A stretch of DNA of 64,000 nucleotides from Chromohalobacter moromii (GTDB lineage: Bacteria; Pseudomonadota; Gammaproteobacteria; Pseudomonadales; Halomonadaceae). The stretch lies in contig NZ_JAHXDI010000001.1 in NCBI RefSeq assembly GCF_023091865.1, positions 1,116,001-1,180,000 on the forward strand. Reading direction: 5' to 3'. The notes under the pieces were generated by a model. It was not told the origin of the DNA and made no database searches. It saw nothing but the letters and a program-made list of their open reading frames with translations. The translations under genes and the position numbers were made by a program. Below, piece by piece: positions 36,466-44,683 of this stretch; within the stretch, counting starts at the first letter, position 1, and the number at the start of each line of letters is the position of its first letter.

Positions 36466-37326
36466 CTATCGGTAGCGATAGACCCTCAGGCTGGGCAGGA
36501 AGGGCGTGTCCTCGAGTTTCGTGTCGGCGCGTTGGGCGCGGGTGCGCGTGCTGGGTGGTGTCGCCTTCGGGGTGTTGTGCGAAGGCAGGCGACCGTCCTC
36601 GCTGGGAATGAAGAGAGGTAACGGCAGATTCATGGCACGTCGCATGCGCCCATCCGCGAGCGCTTCGCGAAAGAACAGATTGGCGCGCATGACGGGGGCC
36701 TGGGTTTGTACCTGTGCCAATGGCTCGCTATCGGGGATGTCCGCCAAGTGACGTAGCTGAATGCGAATGTGCGGACTCTCGGTATCCATTTCCATAAGTC
36801 GCCGTTCGGCATCTCGCACGCTCAGTCGCTTGATGGAGCGCCCGCTGGTATACCAAGCGAGACGCACACGCGAAAGCGGTGCATCCGCCACGGGTAAGTG
36901 GCGCCAGCATTGCTTGAGGTGTAGACGCGCCAAGCCTTGGCCGCGTAGATGGTCGTGTAGCGTGGGATGGCGAAAGGGTAGTACGGCCTTGATTTCGGGG
37001 AGCAGGCTCGGTGCATCCTGACGAATCTCGGCCAGTGTCGCCGCGAAGGTTTGCTTGGCGTGATTGATGTCGGCGACGTAGGCCAGCAATGTGGAGTCGG
37101 CCGCAATCAGGCCGATGTAATTGCGCGTCGCGCGACCGTCCTGGCCGTCTTGATACCAGAAGTCGAGCAGTGCATGGCGTAGCCACGCGATATCGAAAGG
37201 GATACCGCCCAGTATCCAGCCCTTCGGAGGCATGTGTTCGACATGGCCGATGAGTGCCTCGCAGGTTTCGATGACATGATCGAAGTCATGCTCGAGCCGA
37301 GCCAAGAGGTGATATTGCCGCTCCAT
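36466..37326 (-). CDS. tus: Tus-family DNA replication terminus site-binding protein
   Basis: A 286-residue protein that I align by eye to E. coli Tus along most of its length. Matching stretches: ADINHAKQTF with Tus INKLKTTF; LHLKQCWRHLPVADAP then VRLAWYTSGRSIKRLSVRDA with Tus LNAYRTLTVLHDP and FGWANKHIIKNLHRDE; and a C-terminal LPSLRVYRY with Tus IPRLHLYVA. H124 and G129 in LHDHLRG fall on Tus H144 and G149, residues of the strand-locking pocket. Tus binds Ter sites and blocks replisomes from one side. About 20 residues after the N-terminal helix are missing relative to Tus, and a Pro/Arg-rich linker is present near 255-270. No ribosome-binding site precedes the ATG. Confidence 0.72.
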   Translation of the reverse strand: MERQYHLLARLEHDFDHVIETCEALIGHVEHMPPKGWILGGIPFDIAWLRHALLDFWYQDGQDGRATRNYIGLIAADSTLLAYVADINHAKQTFAATLAEIRQDAPSLLPEIKAVLPFRHPTLHDHLRGQGLARLHLKQCWRHLPVADAPLSRVRLAWYTSGRSIKRLSVRDAERRLMEMDTESPHIRIQLRHLADIPDSEPLAQVQTQAPVMRANLFFREALADGRMRRAMNLPLPLFIPSEDGRLPSHNTPKATPPSTRTRAQRADTKLEDTPFLPSLRVYRYR

Positions 37327-37338
37327 ATTTATACCGTT

Positions 37339-37402
37339 ATCTAAAGTCTATTGGCCACATAATGGCAAGCCTGGTGCGTCTTCGCAAGTATGCCTGGCAT
37401 AC
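37339..37402 (-). promoter_or_regulatory. Upstream region of the tus-like gene: promoter-like elements and a dyad
   Basis: On the minus strand TTGCCA (5 of 6 to TTGACA) is followed after 17 bases by TTTAGAT, close enough to the ATG that the transcript would have a very short leader. Further up, GTATGCC-T-GGCATAC (37388-37402) is a perfect 15-base palindrome. The -10 region contains ACTTTAGATA, 9 of 10 bases like the outer end of E. coli TerB, but the GTTGTA core is not next to it. All of this is suggestive only. Confidence 0.3.
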
Positions 37403-37443
37403 AACGTCGGTCGTGGGGGATGGGCAGCGCTTGCTCATGGATG

Positions 37444-37462
37444 GCGGGCCAGTGCGGCCCGC
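37444..37462 (-). terminator. Hairpin just past aguB
   Basis: GCGGGCC and GGCCCGC with a 5-base loop start 3 bases after the aguB stop. No T-run follows on the minus strand, so this is at best a weak terminator. Confidence 0.35.
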
Positions 37463-37465
37463 TAA

Positions 37466-38365
37466 TCAACGATCGCGATAACGCTTGGTGAGATCGGCGT
37501 AAGCATCGACGCGTCGGTCACGCAGGTAGGGCCAGGCCCGCCGCACTTGCTCGCTACGTGTCATGTCGAGCTCGGCCAGTAGATGCGTCGTGTCATCGCC
37601 AGCCTGGGCCAATATCTCACCCTGTGGGCCGCAAATGAAACTACCGCCCCAGAAGTCAATGCCGGACGTCGCATTCGAGGGGTCTACTTCGTGGCCTACG
37701 CGATTGGCGACCATGACCGGTAGACCATTGGCCACACCGTGTGAGCGCTGCATCAACGTCCAGGCGTCCTTTTGCCGTTGCTTCTCGGGATTGTCGTCGG
37801 GCGGGTGCCAGCCGATGGCGGTGGGGTAGAGTAAGAGATCGGCTCCGGCGAGGGCCATCAGGCGCGCGGCTTCGGGGTACCACTGATCCCAGCACACCAG
37901 CAGACCGAGCCGGCCGACAGACGTCTCGATGGGCTCGAACCCGGCCTTTTCTTCGGCATCGCCGGGTGTGAAGTAGAATTTTTCGTAGAACCCGGGATCG
38001 TCAGGAATATGCATTTTGCGATAGTGGCCGACGCGACCGCGCTGACGGTCGAAGACCACAGCCGTGTTGTGATAGAGCCCGGCGGCGCGGCGCTCGAAAA
38101 GCGAGCCGACGAGTACTATGTCGAGCTCGGCGGCCAGGTCGGCCAGATGCTGGGCACTGGGGCCGTCGAGCGGTTCGGCCAGATCGAACAGGTGGTCGTC
38201 TTCGGTCTGGCAGAAGTAATGCGTGGCATGCAGTTCCTGAAGCAGAATCAGCTCGGCGCCTTTCCCTGCCAGTTCACGCACACCGGCGTCGCTTGCCTGC
38301 AGGCTGCGGTCCTTGTCGGGCCAGGCTTGTTGCTGAACGAGTCCTACCTTGAGCGTCGAGGACAT
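37466..38365 (-). CDS. aguB: N-carbamoylputrescine amidase
   Basis: AguB hydrolyses N-carbamoylputrescine to putrescine, CO2 and ammonia, the second step of the agmatine route. This nitrilase-superfamily protein (299 residues) shows the E-K-C triad: E44 (LLQELHATHYF), K117 (YRKMHIPDDPG) and C158 (LVCWDQWYPEAAR). The ATG at 38365 is preceded by AAGGAG, which is itself formed by the last two sense codons of aguA, so translation is probably coupled. An in-frame ATG at 38428 lies inside aguA repeats and is not credible. Confidence 0.95.
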   Translation of the reverse strand: MSSTLKVGLVQQQAWPDKDRSLQASDAGVRELAGKGAELILLQELHATHYFCQTEDDHLFDLAEPLDGPSAQHLADLAAELDIVLVGSLFERRAAGLYHNTAVVFDRQRGRVGHYRKMHIPDDPGFYEKFYFTPGDAEEKAGFEPIETSVGRLGLLVCWDQWYPEAARLMALAGADLLLYPTAIGWHPPDDNPEKQRQKDAWTLMQRSHGVANGLPVMVANRVGHEVDPSNATSGIDFWGGSFICGPQGEILAQAGDDTTHLLAELDMTRSEQVRRAWPYLRDRRVDAYADLTKRYRDR

Positions 38366-38369
38366 GGCG

Positions 38370-39482
38370 TCACTCCTTATTATTGGCGCTGCGATCGTTG
38401 GCACTGCTGTCATTGGCACCGCGGTCATTGGCCTTGGCGGTGGGTGCGGTGAAGAAAGCGCCGCGTGGCAGCTGCATGGTCAGGCAGTGGAGGCTGCCAT
38501 GTTGGCGGATCACGGTGCGACAGTCGATGGGAATGATATCGCGCCCGGGGAACGCACTGGCCAGTGCCGTTAGGGCCACGCCATCGGCGGCATCGGCATA
38601 GGTGGGCACGAGGACCGCACCGTTGATGATCAGGAAGTTGGCATAGGTAGCGGGCAGGCGATGGCCGTCATCGGCGTCATAGCATGCGCGGGGTAAAGGC
38701 AGGGGGATGAGGCGATAAGGCTCGCCATCGGCGCGCTGAAAGGCCTTGAGTTCGCTTTCCATCTGCGCCAACGCGGAGAAATGCGGGTCGTCAGGGTCTT
38801 CGCAGCGCACATATGCAATGGTCTCGGCATCGCAAAAGCGGGCGAGGGTGTCGATGTGGCTATCGGTATCGTCACCTTCGAGATAGCCTTGAGTGAGCCA
38901 CAGGCAACGTTCGATGCCCATGTCGTCGCGCAAGGCGGCCTCGATCTCTTCACGCGTCAGGTGTGGGTTGCGGTTGGGATTGAGCAGGCAGGCTTCGGTG
39001 AGCAGTAATGTGCCATCGCCGTCGCCGTCGATGGCGCCGCCTTCCAGAACCATTTCGCGCGCCTCCCGCAGGGCAGCGTAAATGCCAATATCCGAGAGGG
39101 TCGCGGTTAGCGCATCATCGCGTTCGGCGGCGAACTTGCCACCCCAGCCTGTGAAACGATAATCGAGCAGTACGATCTGGCCGTCGCGTTCGATGGAAAT
39201 TGGCCCGTGGTCGCGGGTCCAGGTATCGTCCGACGGCGCTTCAATGAGATGCCATTGCCTTGGATGAATGCCCAAGCGGGAAAAGCGTGAATCGAGGCGT
39301 TGGCGTGTTGCGTCATCGGCGACGATAACCAATACGGGCTGGTATCGTGTGATCGCCACGACCAAGGCTTCCAGAGAGGCTTCGATACGCTCGAGAAGAG
39401 GCTCCCAATCGCTTTCGGCACTGGGCCAAGTGAGTTGAATGGCGTCCTGAGGATGCCATTCGGGGAACAGGCGTGGGAGCAT
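38370..39482 (-). CDS. aguA: Agmatine deiminase
   Basis: AguA converts agmatine to N-carbamoylputrescine. The 370-residue protein belongs to the peptidyl-arginine-deiminase-like family: FPEWHPQDAIQLTWP at the N-terminus, TWTRDHGPISI, EGGAIDGDGDGTLL, and the nucleophile C333 in HGSLHCLTMQLPRG. The last 21 residues are an unusual pentapeptide repeat (AND-x-x), absent from typical agmatine deiminases. AGGAG precedes the ATG. With aguB it forms a two-gene operon that turns arginine-derived agmatine into putrescine. Confidence 0.95.
   Translation of the reverse strand: MLPRLFPEWHPQDAIQLTWPSAESDWEPLLERIEASLEALVVAITRYQPVLVIVADDATRQRLDSRFSRLGIHPRQWHLIEAPSDDTWTRDHGPISIERDGQIVLLDYRFTGWGGKFAAERDDALTATLSDIGIYAALREAREMVLEGGAIDGDGDGTLLLTEACLLNPNRNPHLTREEIEAALRDDMGIERCLWLTQGYLEGDDTDSHIDTLARFCDAETIAYVRCEDPDDPHFSALAQMESELKAFQRADGEPYRLIPLPLPRACYDADDGHRLPATYANFLIINGAVLVPTYADAADGVALTALASAFPGRDIIPIDCRTVIRQHGSLHCLTMQLPRGAFFTAPTAKANDRGANDSSANDRSANNKE
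38382..38435 (-). repeat. 15-base tandem repeat at the 3' end of aguA
   Basis: About 3.6 imperfect copies of a 15-base unit (first copy on the + strand ATTGGCGCTGCGATC) starting at 38382, 38397, 38412 and 38427. It encodes AND-RG, AND-SS, AND-RS and ANN-KE at the C-terminus of agmatine deiminase. It looks like a recent slippage expansion. Confidence 0.8.
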
Positions 39483-39702
39483 TGCGGTCTCCTATAGGGA
39501 TTGAGGCACGACACCGTGGCAGGACCTCGTTCGTCATGTCGATATGACGGTGGCCGCGGCATTTTAGTCTGCGCCGACACGGATGCAAATATCACCAAGC
39601 GCTGCCCATGATGATGCCATCGGAGGGGTTTCGCCCCGTCATTGGCTCATGCAGGAGCATGCAAAAACACGTACCATGAGCCCGGCTCATACCAAGGAAT
39701 CG

Positions 39703-40950
39703 ATGTCGATGCTGGATCGCTTGCCGTTTCTTATCGGATTGCGCTATGTACGCGCGAAACGTCGCAACCATTTCATTTCATTCATATCTCTGACGTCCAT
39801 GCTGGGCTTGATGCTGGGCGTGGCGGTGCTGATCCTCGTGTTGTCGGTCATGAACGGTTTCGATCATGAACTGCGGACACGCATATTGGGTATGGTGCCG
39901 CATACCAAGATCGAAGCCCAGGGAGGCATGACGAACTGGAAGACACTCGCCGAACGCCTGGAAAAGCGTGATCACGTCATTGGCGCGGCGCCGTTCGTTC
40001 AGCAGCAAGGCATGTTTTCCTCTGAGGGACGCACCCAGGGAGCAATGGTCAACGGGATCGAACCGAGCTACGAAAGCAAGGTATCGATCATCGACGAGCA
40101 CATGACGCAAGGCTCGTTAGACGATCTTGCGCCCGGCGAGTGGCATGTGGTGTTGGGTGACCTACTAGCACGCAACCTTGGCGTGGGCGTGGGGGATCGC
40201 GTGACCTTGTTGGTACCTGAGGCGTCGATCACGCCGGGGGGCGTCTTCCCACGCCTCAAGCGTTTCACCGTCAGCGGCATCTTCAAGATAGGTGCCGATC
40301 TCGACGCCAACCTGGCCTATGCCAACATCAACGATATGCAGAAGCTAGGTCGCCTGGGAGATTCGGTCGGGGGGCTGCGTCTGGAACTGGATGATCTCTT
40401 CAAGGCGGGGCCGGTCACCAATGCGATCGTGAACGACCTGGGAAGTGGCTATCGGGGGATCGACTGGACCTATACCCACGGCAATCTGTTTCAGGCGATC
40501 CAGATGGAAAAACGCATGATCGGGTTGCTATTAATGGTGATCGTCGCAGTAGCGGCATTCAATATCGTCTCCACACTGGTCATGGTGGTGACGGATAAAC
40601 ACGCCGACATCGCGATCTTGCGGACCATCGGCGCCAAGCCAGGCACTATCATGCGTATTTTCATCGTCCAGGGTATGGCGATCGGGACCATTGGCACCGT
40701 CGTGGGGGTGGCGCTCGGTGTGGTGCTGGCATTGTCGATATCGGACTTGATTGCCTGGTTCGAAGCGTTGACGGGGATTCAGTTCCTGGACCCCAATGTC
40801 TATTTCATCAGCTATCTGCCCTCGCAACTTCAGTGGGGTGACGTGGGCGTCATCGCGGGCTCGGCCTTCGTGCTGACATTCCTGTCAACGTTGTATCCCG
40901 CTTGGCGTGCGGCGCGTATTCAACCGGCCGAGGTATTGCGTTATGAATGA
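39703..40950 (+). CDS. lolC: Lipoprotein-releasing ABC transporter permease (LolC/LolE/LolF family)
   Basis: A 415-residue inner-membrane protein with the FtsX/MacB topology: one N-terminal helix (SMLGLMLGVAVLILVLSVMNGF), a periplasmic domain of about 220 residues, then three helices. The N-terminus MLDRLPFLIGLRYVRAKRRN is highly typical of LolC/E. With LolD it extracts outer-membrane lipoproteins and passes them to LolA. The ATG at 39703 follows AAGGA; the frame extends further upstream without family similarity. Only one permease gene is present beside lolD, so it may work as a homodimer like LolF. Confidence 0.9.
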   Translation: MSMLDRLPFLIGLRYVRAKRRNHFISFISLTSMLGLMLGVAVLILVLSVMNGFDHELRTRILGMVPHTKIEAQGGMTNWKTLAERLEKRDHVIGAAPFVQQQGMFSSEGRTQGAMVNGIEPSYESKVSIIDEHMTQGSLDDLAPGEWHVVLGDLLARNLGVGVGDRVTLLVPEASITPGGVFPRLKRFTVSGIFKIGADLDANLAYANINDMQKLGRLGDSVGGLRLELDDLFKAGPVTNAIVNDLGSGYRGIDWTYTHGNLFQAIQMEKRMIGLLLMVIVAVAAFNIVSTLVMVVTDKHADIAILRTIGAKPGTIMRIFIVQGMAIGTIGTVVGVALGVVLALSISDLIAWFEALTGIQFLDPNVYFISYLPSQLQWGDVGVIAGSAFVLTFLSTLYPAWRAARIQPAEVLRYE

Positions 40951-41671
40951 GGAAGCCGCGATGGCATCGAATGGCAATCCCACGTTCGCTAGCAATGAGA
41001 TCATGCTGCAGTGCGATGGCTTGACGCGTATTTATCGCGAGGGGCCGCAGGATGTCACCGTACTTGATGCGCTGGAATTGGAAGTGCGCGCCGGAGAGCG
41101 CGTTGCGGTAGTGGGTAGCTCAGGATCCGGCAAAACCACATTGCTCAATCTCTTGGGGGGCCTCGACCGTCCGAGTGCGGGGCACGTTCGCATTGCCGGT
41201 CAGTCACTGACCGAAATGGGGGAAGCCGCATTGGGCGGTTTTCGCAACCGCCATATCGGCTTCGTGTATCAGTTTCACCACCTGCTGGCGGAGTTTTCTG
41301 CGTTGGAAAATGTCGCCATGCCGTTGCTCATTCGTGGGCAAAAGCGGCAAGAGGCGCAGGAAAAGGCGCGTGACATTCTTTCCCGCGTGGGCATGGAAGA
41401 GCGTTGCGAGCATAAGCCGGGTGAGCTCTCGGGCGGGGAGCGGCAACGCGTGGCGATAGCCCGCGCCTTGGTGACCGATCCCAGCCTGGTGCTGATGGAC
41501 GAGCCGACCGGTAATCTTGATCAGACCACGGCGGGCAATATCCTGGCGCTGATGGATAGCCTTGCCGCGCGTAGCGCTTGCGCCTTCATCATCGTCACCC
41601 ACGACACCGGGCTCGCCGCCCATCAAGACCGCGTGATGCGCCTTGATCAGGGACGCCTGAGCGCGGACTGA
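40943..41671 (+). CDS. lolD: Lipoprotein-releasing system ATP-binding protein
   Basis: LolD is the ATPase of the Lol exporter. The 242-residue protein has Walker A GSSGSGKTT, the Q-loop region VYQFHHLLAEFSALENV, signature LSGGERQRVAIARAL and Walker B LVLMDEPTGNLD. The ATG at 40943 overlaps the permease stop by 8 bases; an ATG at 40961 with GAGGAA before it is an equally good start and gives 236 residues. It ends 9 bases from the convergent DUF2062 gene. Confidence 0.94.
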   Translation: MNEEAAMASNGNPTFASNEIMLQCDGLTRIYREGPQDVTVLDALELEVRAGERVAVVGSSGSGKTTLLNLLGGLDRPSAGHVRIAGQSLTEMGEAALGGFRNRHIGFVYQFHHLLAEFSALENVAMPLLIRGQKRQEAQEKARDILSRVGMEERCEHKPGELSGGERQRVAIARALVTDPSLVLMDEPTGNLDQTTAGNILALMDSLAARSACAFIIVTHDTGLAAHQDRVMRLDQGRLSAD

Positions 41672-41680
41672 GTGAGGACG

Positions 41681-42208
41681 TTACGTCTGACGCTGGCGGC
41701 GTCGCCGTGCGCGGCGTTGCCAGCTTCGGGCCACCTGCCAGCGCCAGATCAGTCGAATGATCAGGTTGCTAAGTAAACCGACGATGATCGCCACCACGAG
41801 CGAGCCCACTAGCAGGGCAGGCAGGATATCCGCCATTTTCTCGGCAATCCACGCCGTCGACAGCCTGTCGGGCATGTGGCGCGCGGGTGAGTCGAGCAGC
41901 CATGCACCGACACGGTAATTAAAGTAGAAAATCACCGGCATGGTGAGCGGGTTGGTCAGCCAGACGAGGCTAACCGACAATGGCAGGTTGCAGCGCAGCA
42001 GCCAAGCGCCGAAGGCGGCGACGACCATCTGCAATGGGATCGGTAGTAGCGCAACGAAAAGACCCACCATGAACGCATTGCCAACGCTACGGCGCGACAG
42101 CATCCATAGGGACGGGTCGCCCAGCAAGTGATGCATGAAACGCAGCGATCGTTGGCGTTTCAGCGTTTCCGGCCGGGGCATGTAACGCTGCAGAAATCGG
42201 CGAGGCAT
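41681..42208 (-). CDS. DUF2062 membrane protein
   Basis: A 175-residue protein of the DUF2062 family, with an N-terminal basic segment (MPRRFLQRYMPRPETLKRQRS), three hydrophobic stretches (AFMVGLFVALLPIPLQMVVAAF; LVWLTNPLTMPVIFYF; LLVGSLVVAIIVGLLSN) and an Arg-rich tail. Function is not established. The ATG at 42208 matches the usual family N-terminus MPRR; an ATG at 42238 adds 10 residues. Confidence 0.82.
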   Translation of the reverse strand: MPRRFLQRYMPRPETLKRQRSLRFMHHLLGDPSLWMLSRRSVGNAFMVGLFVALLPIPLQMVVAAFGAWLLRCNLPLSVSLVWLTNPLTMPVIFYFNYRVGAWLLDSPARHMPDRLSTAWIAEKMADILPALLVGSLVVAIIVGLLSNLIIRLIWRWQVARSWQRRARRRRQRQT

Positions 42209-42328
42209 GATCCACGAGCTATCGAAGTGTCGATTCATTATCCATACAACCCTAGGGTCTCGCTATCGTTGCGCGTCGGCGCTCAGCAGTCGATGATATA
42301 TCGTCATTAGCTAAGAAAAGGATGGCGA

Positions 42329-44605
42329 ATGAATCTGGGATGGGCGATGCCGCTGGCCCTGGCGGCTCTCGCGGGCAGCGTCTGGGGTTGGTGGGGACTG
42401 GCCGGTGGTGTCTGTGTGTGGGGGCTGGCCGTCCTGTTGGCTGTGGCATGCGAACGCTGGCGGTGGCTTGCGATGCTCGTCGTAGCGGGGATATGCGCGT
42501 GGCAGATTACCGCGCAGCACGTAGGCACGTTGCCGGAGGGCTTATCGCGGCAGGATGTCACGCTCGTCGGTCGGGTGACGCAGATAAGTGAAGGTCAAGG
42601 ACTGACACGCATGCGCGTCGCGGTCACACACTGCGTGCCCCAAGAGACCGATCTACCATCATGCGAGGCGCTTTCACGGGTGCGATTGTCCTGGTACGAC
42701 GCGCCGGTGATGCACACCGGGGAGCGCTGGCGGTGGCGTGTGCGTATGCGTCCACCGCAGGGCTTCGCCAATGATTACGGCTTCGATTATGCGGCCTGGC
42801 TATGGCGCGAGGGCATCCAGGCGACGGGATATGTGCGTGATTCGTCCGTGACACAGCGTTTGATGACCGCGCCTCCTAGCATGCGCGATGCCGGCTTGGC
42901 ATTTCTGGATACTCAGACGTTGTCCGATCTGGCTACCCGCTGGCTGGCGGCACTTACCCTGGGCGCCAGCGAGCGTCTGACACAAGACGACTGGGACTTG
43001 CTCAACGCGACCGGCACCACGCACCTGATGGTGATATCCGGGTTGCACGTCGGCTTGGTGGCAAGCGTGACGCTGGTGTTGCTACGCCTGCTAGCGCGAG
43101 GTGTGACACCAGGGCATTGGCGCCTCGCGACTTGGCCGTGGTGGCTAGCAGGACTTGCGACGCTGGGATATGCCGGCATGGCGGGGTTCGAGCCGCCCGC
43201 ACTACGTGCCACTGTGATGGCTTTGTTAGGGTTGTGGGTGGCCAGCGGACGTCATGCGCCAGGGCCTTGGCAGGCCTGGTGGCTGGCGTTGCTGGTGATC
43301 GTGGTGAGTGATCCTCTAACGGTGTGGCGCCCCGGGCTGTGGCTATCGTTTCTGGCTGTGGGCGTGCTGATAGCGGCCTGGCAAGGACGTCCCGCGCCGC
43401 GTGGTGTGCGGGGATGGTTGTGGGCATTGGCGCGTTCGCAATGCTTGCTGGCGCCGTTCATGGCCGCCGCCGTGCTGATCGGCTTCGAGCGGTTGGCGCC
43501 GGTGGGACCGCTGGTCAACTTGCTTGCGGTGCCACTCGTCGGCAGCATCATGGTGCCGCTGGGCCTGCTGGGCTGGGCGCTGGCTTGGTCGCCGAGTCTG
43601 GCGATGATCCCGTGGAGCATATTCGATGGACTCGCCCAGGGCGTTTGGAAGGGATTGACGCTGGCCGCCGCATGGCTACCTGTGTGGTCACCGCCGATAT
43701 GGGAGACATGGCCACTGGCGTTGATATTGGCCGCGTTGGGCGCGGTATGGTTGATCCCCGGTTTGGTGGGACCTCTACGCTTGTGGGCCTCGGTGAGCCT
43801 GTTCGCCTTGGCGTTTACCCTGCGTCCGCCGGGTATTGCGACGGGGCGGGTCGTCGTCATCGTGCACGATGTGGGGCAGGGGCAGTTGATCGAGCTGCGT
43901 AGTGCGACGCAGCATTTACTGTTCGATACCGGACCGCGCTATGGCTCGGGATTCACGCCCGCAGAGTCGCTGTGGCCACCGGGGCGGCACTTCGACGACA
44001 TCATCGTCAGTCATAGCGATCGCGATCATGCAGGTGGGGTGGAGACGATTGAGGAGATGCACCATGTCACGCGCTGGTGGGGGCCGCCGGAGATGTCCGT
44101 GGGCGTCACCACACGGGCATGTCGTCGCGGTGTAGGGTGGCGGCGAGATGGCGTCGACTACCGGTTTCTATCACCCGTTGGGAGTGACGTGACGCGCTCC
44201 GACAATGATCGTTCGTGCGTATTGCAGGTGACGGCTGGCGACCAGCGCTTGTTGATCACGGGGGATGCGGGGACTGACATCGAGCGGCGCTTGCTTGCAG
44301 GGTTAGAAACCCCATTGACGGTCCTGGTCGCAGGGCATCACGGCAGTCGTACCAGTTCCTCGCAGGCGTTCGTCGCCCGCACTCGGCCGGAGCACGTCAT
44401 ATTCAGTGCTGGCCGGGATAATGCGCATGGGCATCCGCATCCCGAAGTGGTACGCCGTTTTCGCCACGCTGGCAGTTGCTTATGGAATACTGCCACCGAC
44501 GGCGCATTGCGTTTCACGCTTGGCGTACCGGTGCTGCGCATGCATTCGGCGCGCCCGCCCAGCGGTGTCGAAGGGGCGTGCATTGGGGTAGAATCCGGCG
44601 ATTGA
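42329..44605 (+). CDS. comEC: ComEC/Rec2 DNA-uptake channel protein
   Basis: A 758-residue polytopic membrane protein with the three ComEC parts: an N-terminal DUF4131/OB region, the Competence helical domain (TTHLMVISGLHVGLVASV; GMAGFEPPALRATVMALLG) and a C-terminal metallo-beta-lactamase-like domain (VHDVGQGQLIEL; VSHSDRDHAGGVE; GHHGSRTSSS). It forms the inner-membrane channel for single-stranded DNA in transformable bacteria. AAGGA precedes the ATG. It sits beside lol and msbA genes as in Pseudomonas. Confidence 0.93.
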   Translation: MNLGWAMPLALAALAGSVWGWWGLAGGVCVWGLAVLLAVACERWRWLAMLVVAGICAWQITAQHVGTLPEGLSRQDVTLVGRVTQISEGQGLTRMRVAVTHCVPQETDLPSCEALSRVRLSWYDAPVMHTGERWRWRVRMRPPQGFANDYGFDYAAWLWREGIQATGYVRDSSVTQRLMTAPPSMRDAGLAFLDTQTLSDLATRWLAALTLGASERLTQDDWDLLNATGTTHLMVISGLHVGLVASVTLVLLRLLARGVTPGHWRLATWPWWLAGLATLGYAGMAGFEPPALRATVMALLGLWVASGRHAPGPWQAWWLALLVIVVSDPLTVWRPGLWLSFLAVGVLIAAWQGRPAPRGVRGWLWALARSQCLLAPFMAAAVLIGFERLAPVGPLVNLLAVPLVGSIMVPLGLLGWALAWSPSLAMIPWSIFDGLAQGVWKGLTLAAAWLPVWSPPIWETWPLALILAALGAVWLIPGLVGPLRLWASVSLFALAFTLRPPGIATGRVVVIVHDVGQGQLIELRSATQHLLFDTGPRYGSGFTPAESLWPPGRHFDDIIVSHSDRDHAGGVETIEEMHHVTRWWGPPEMSVGVTTRACRRGVGWRRDGVDYRFLSPVGSDVTRSDNDRSCVLQVTAGDQRLLITGDAGTDIERRLLAGLETPLTVLVAGHHGSRTSSSQAFVARTRPEHVIFSAGRDNAHGHPHPEVVRRFRHAGSCLWNTATDGALRFTLGVPVLRMHSARPPSGVEGACIGVESGD

Positions 44606-44683
44606 TACGTATGTATCGTATTGCCTACTTCAGCAGTTGCCCCTTGAGTGGGGTGAGCAAGCCTCTCAACCAGCGGAGACGCC

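Noticed and set aside
37393-37410. GTTGTA on the minus strand upstream of tus as a Ter site core
   Set aside because: Only six bases in a row match E. coli Ter, the flanks disagree, and a six-base match is expected by chance.
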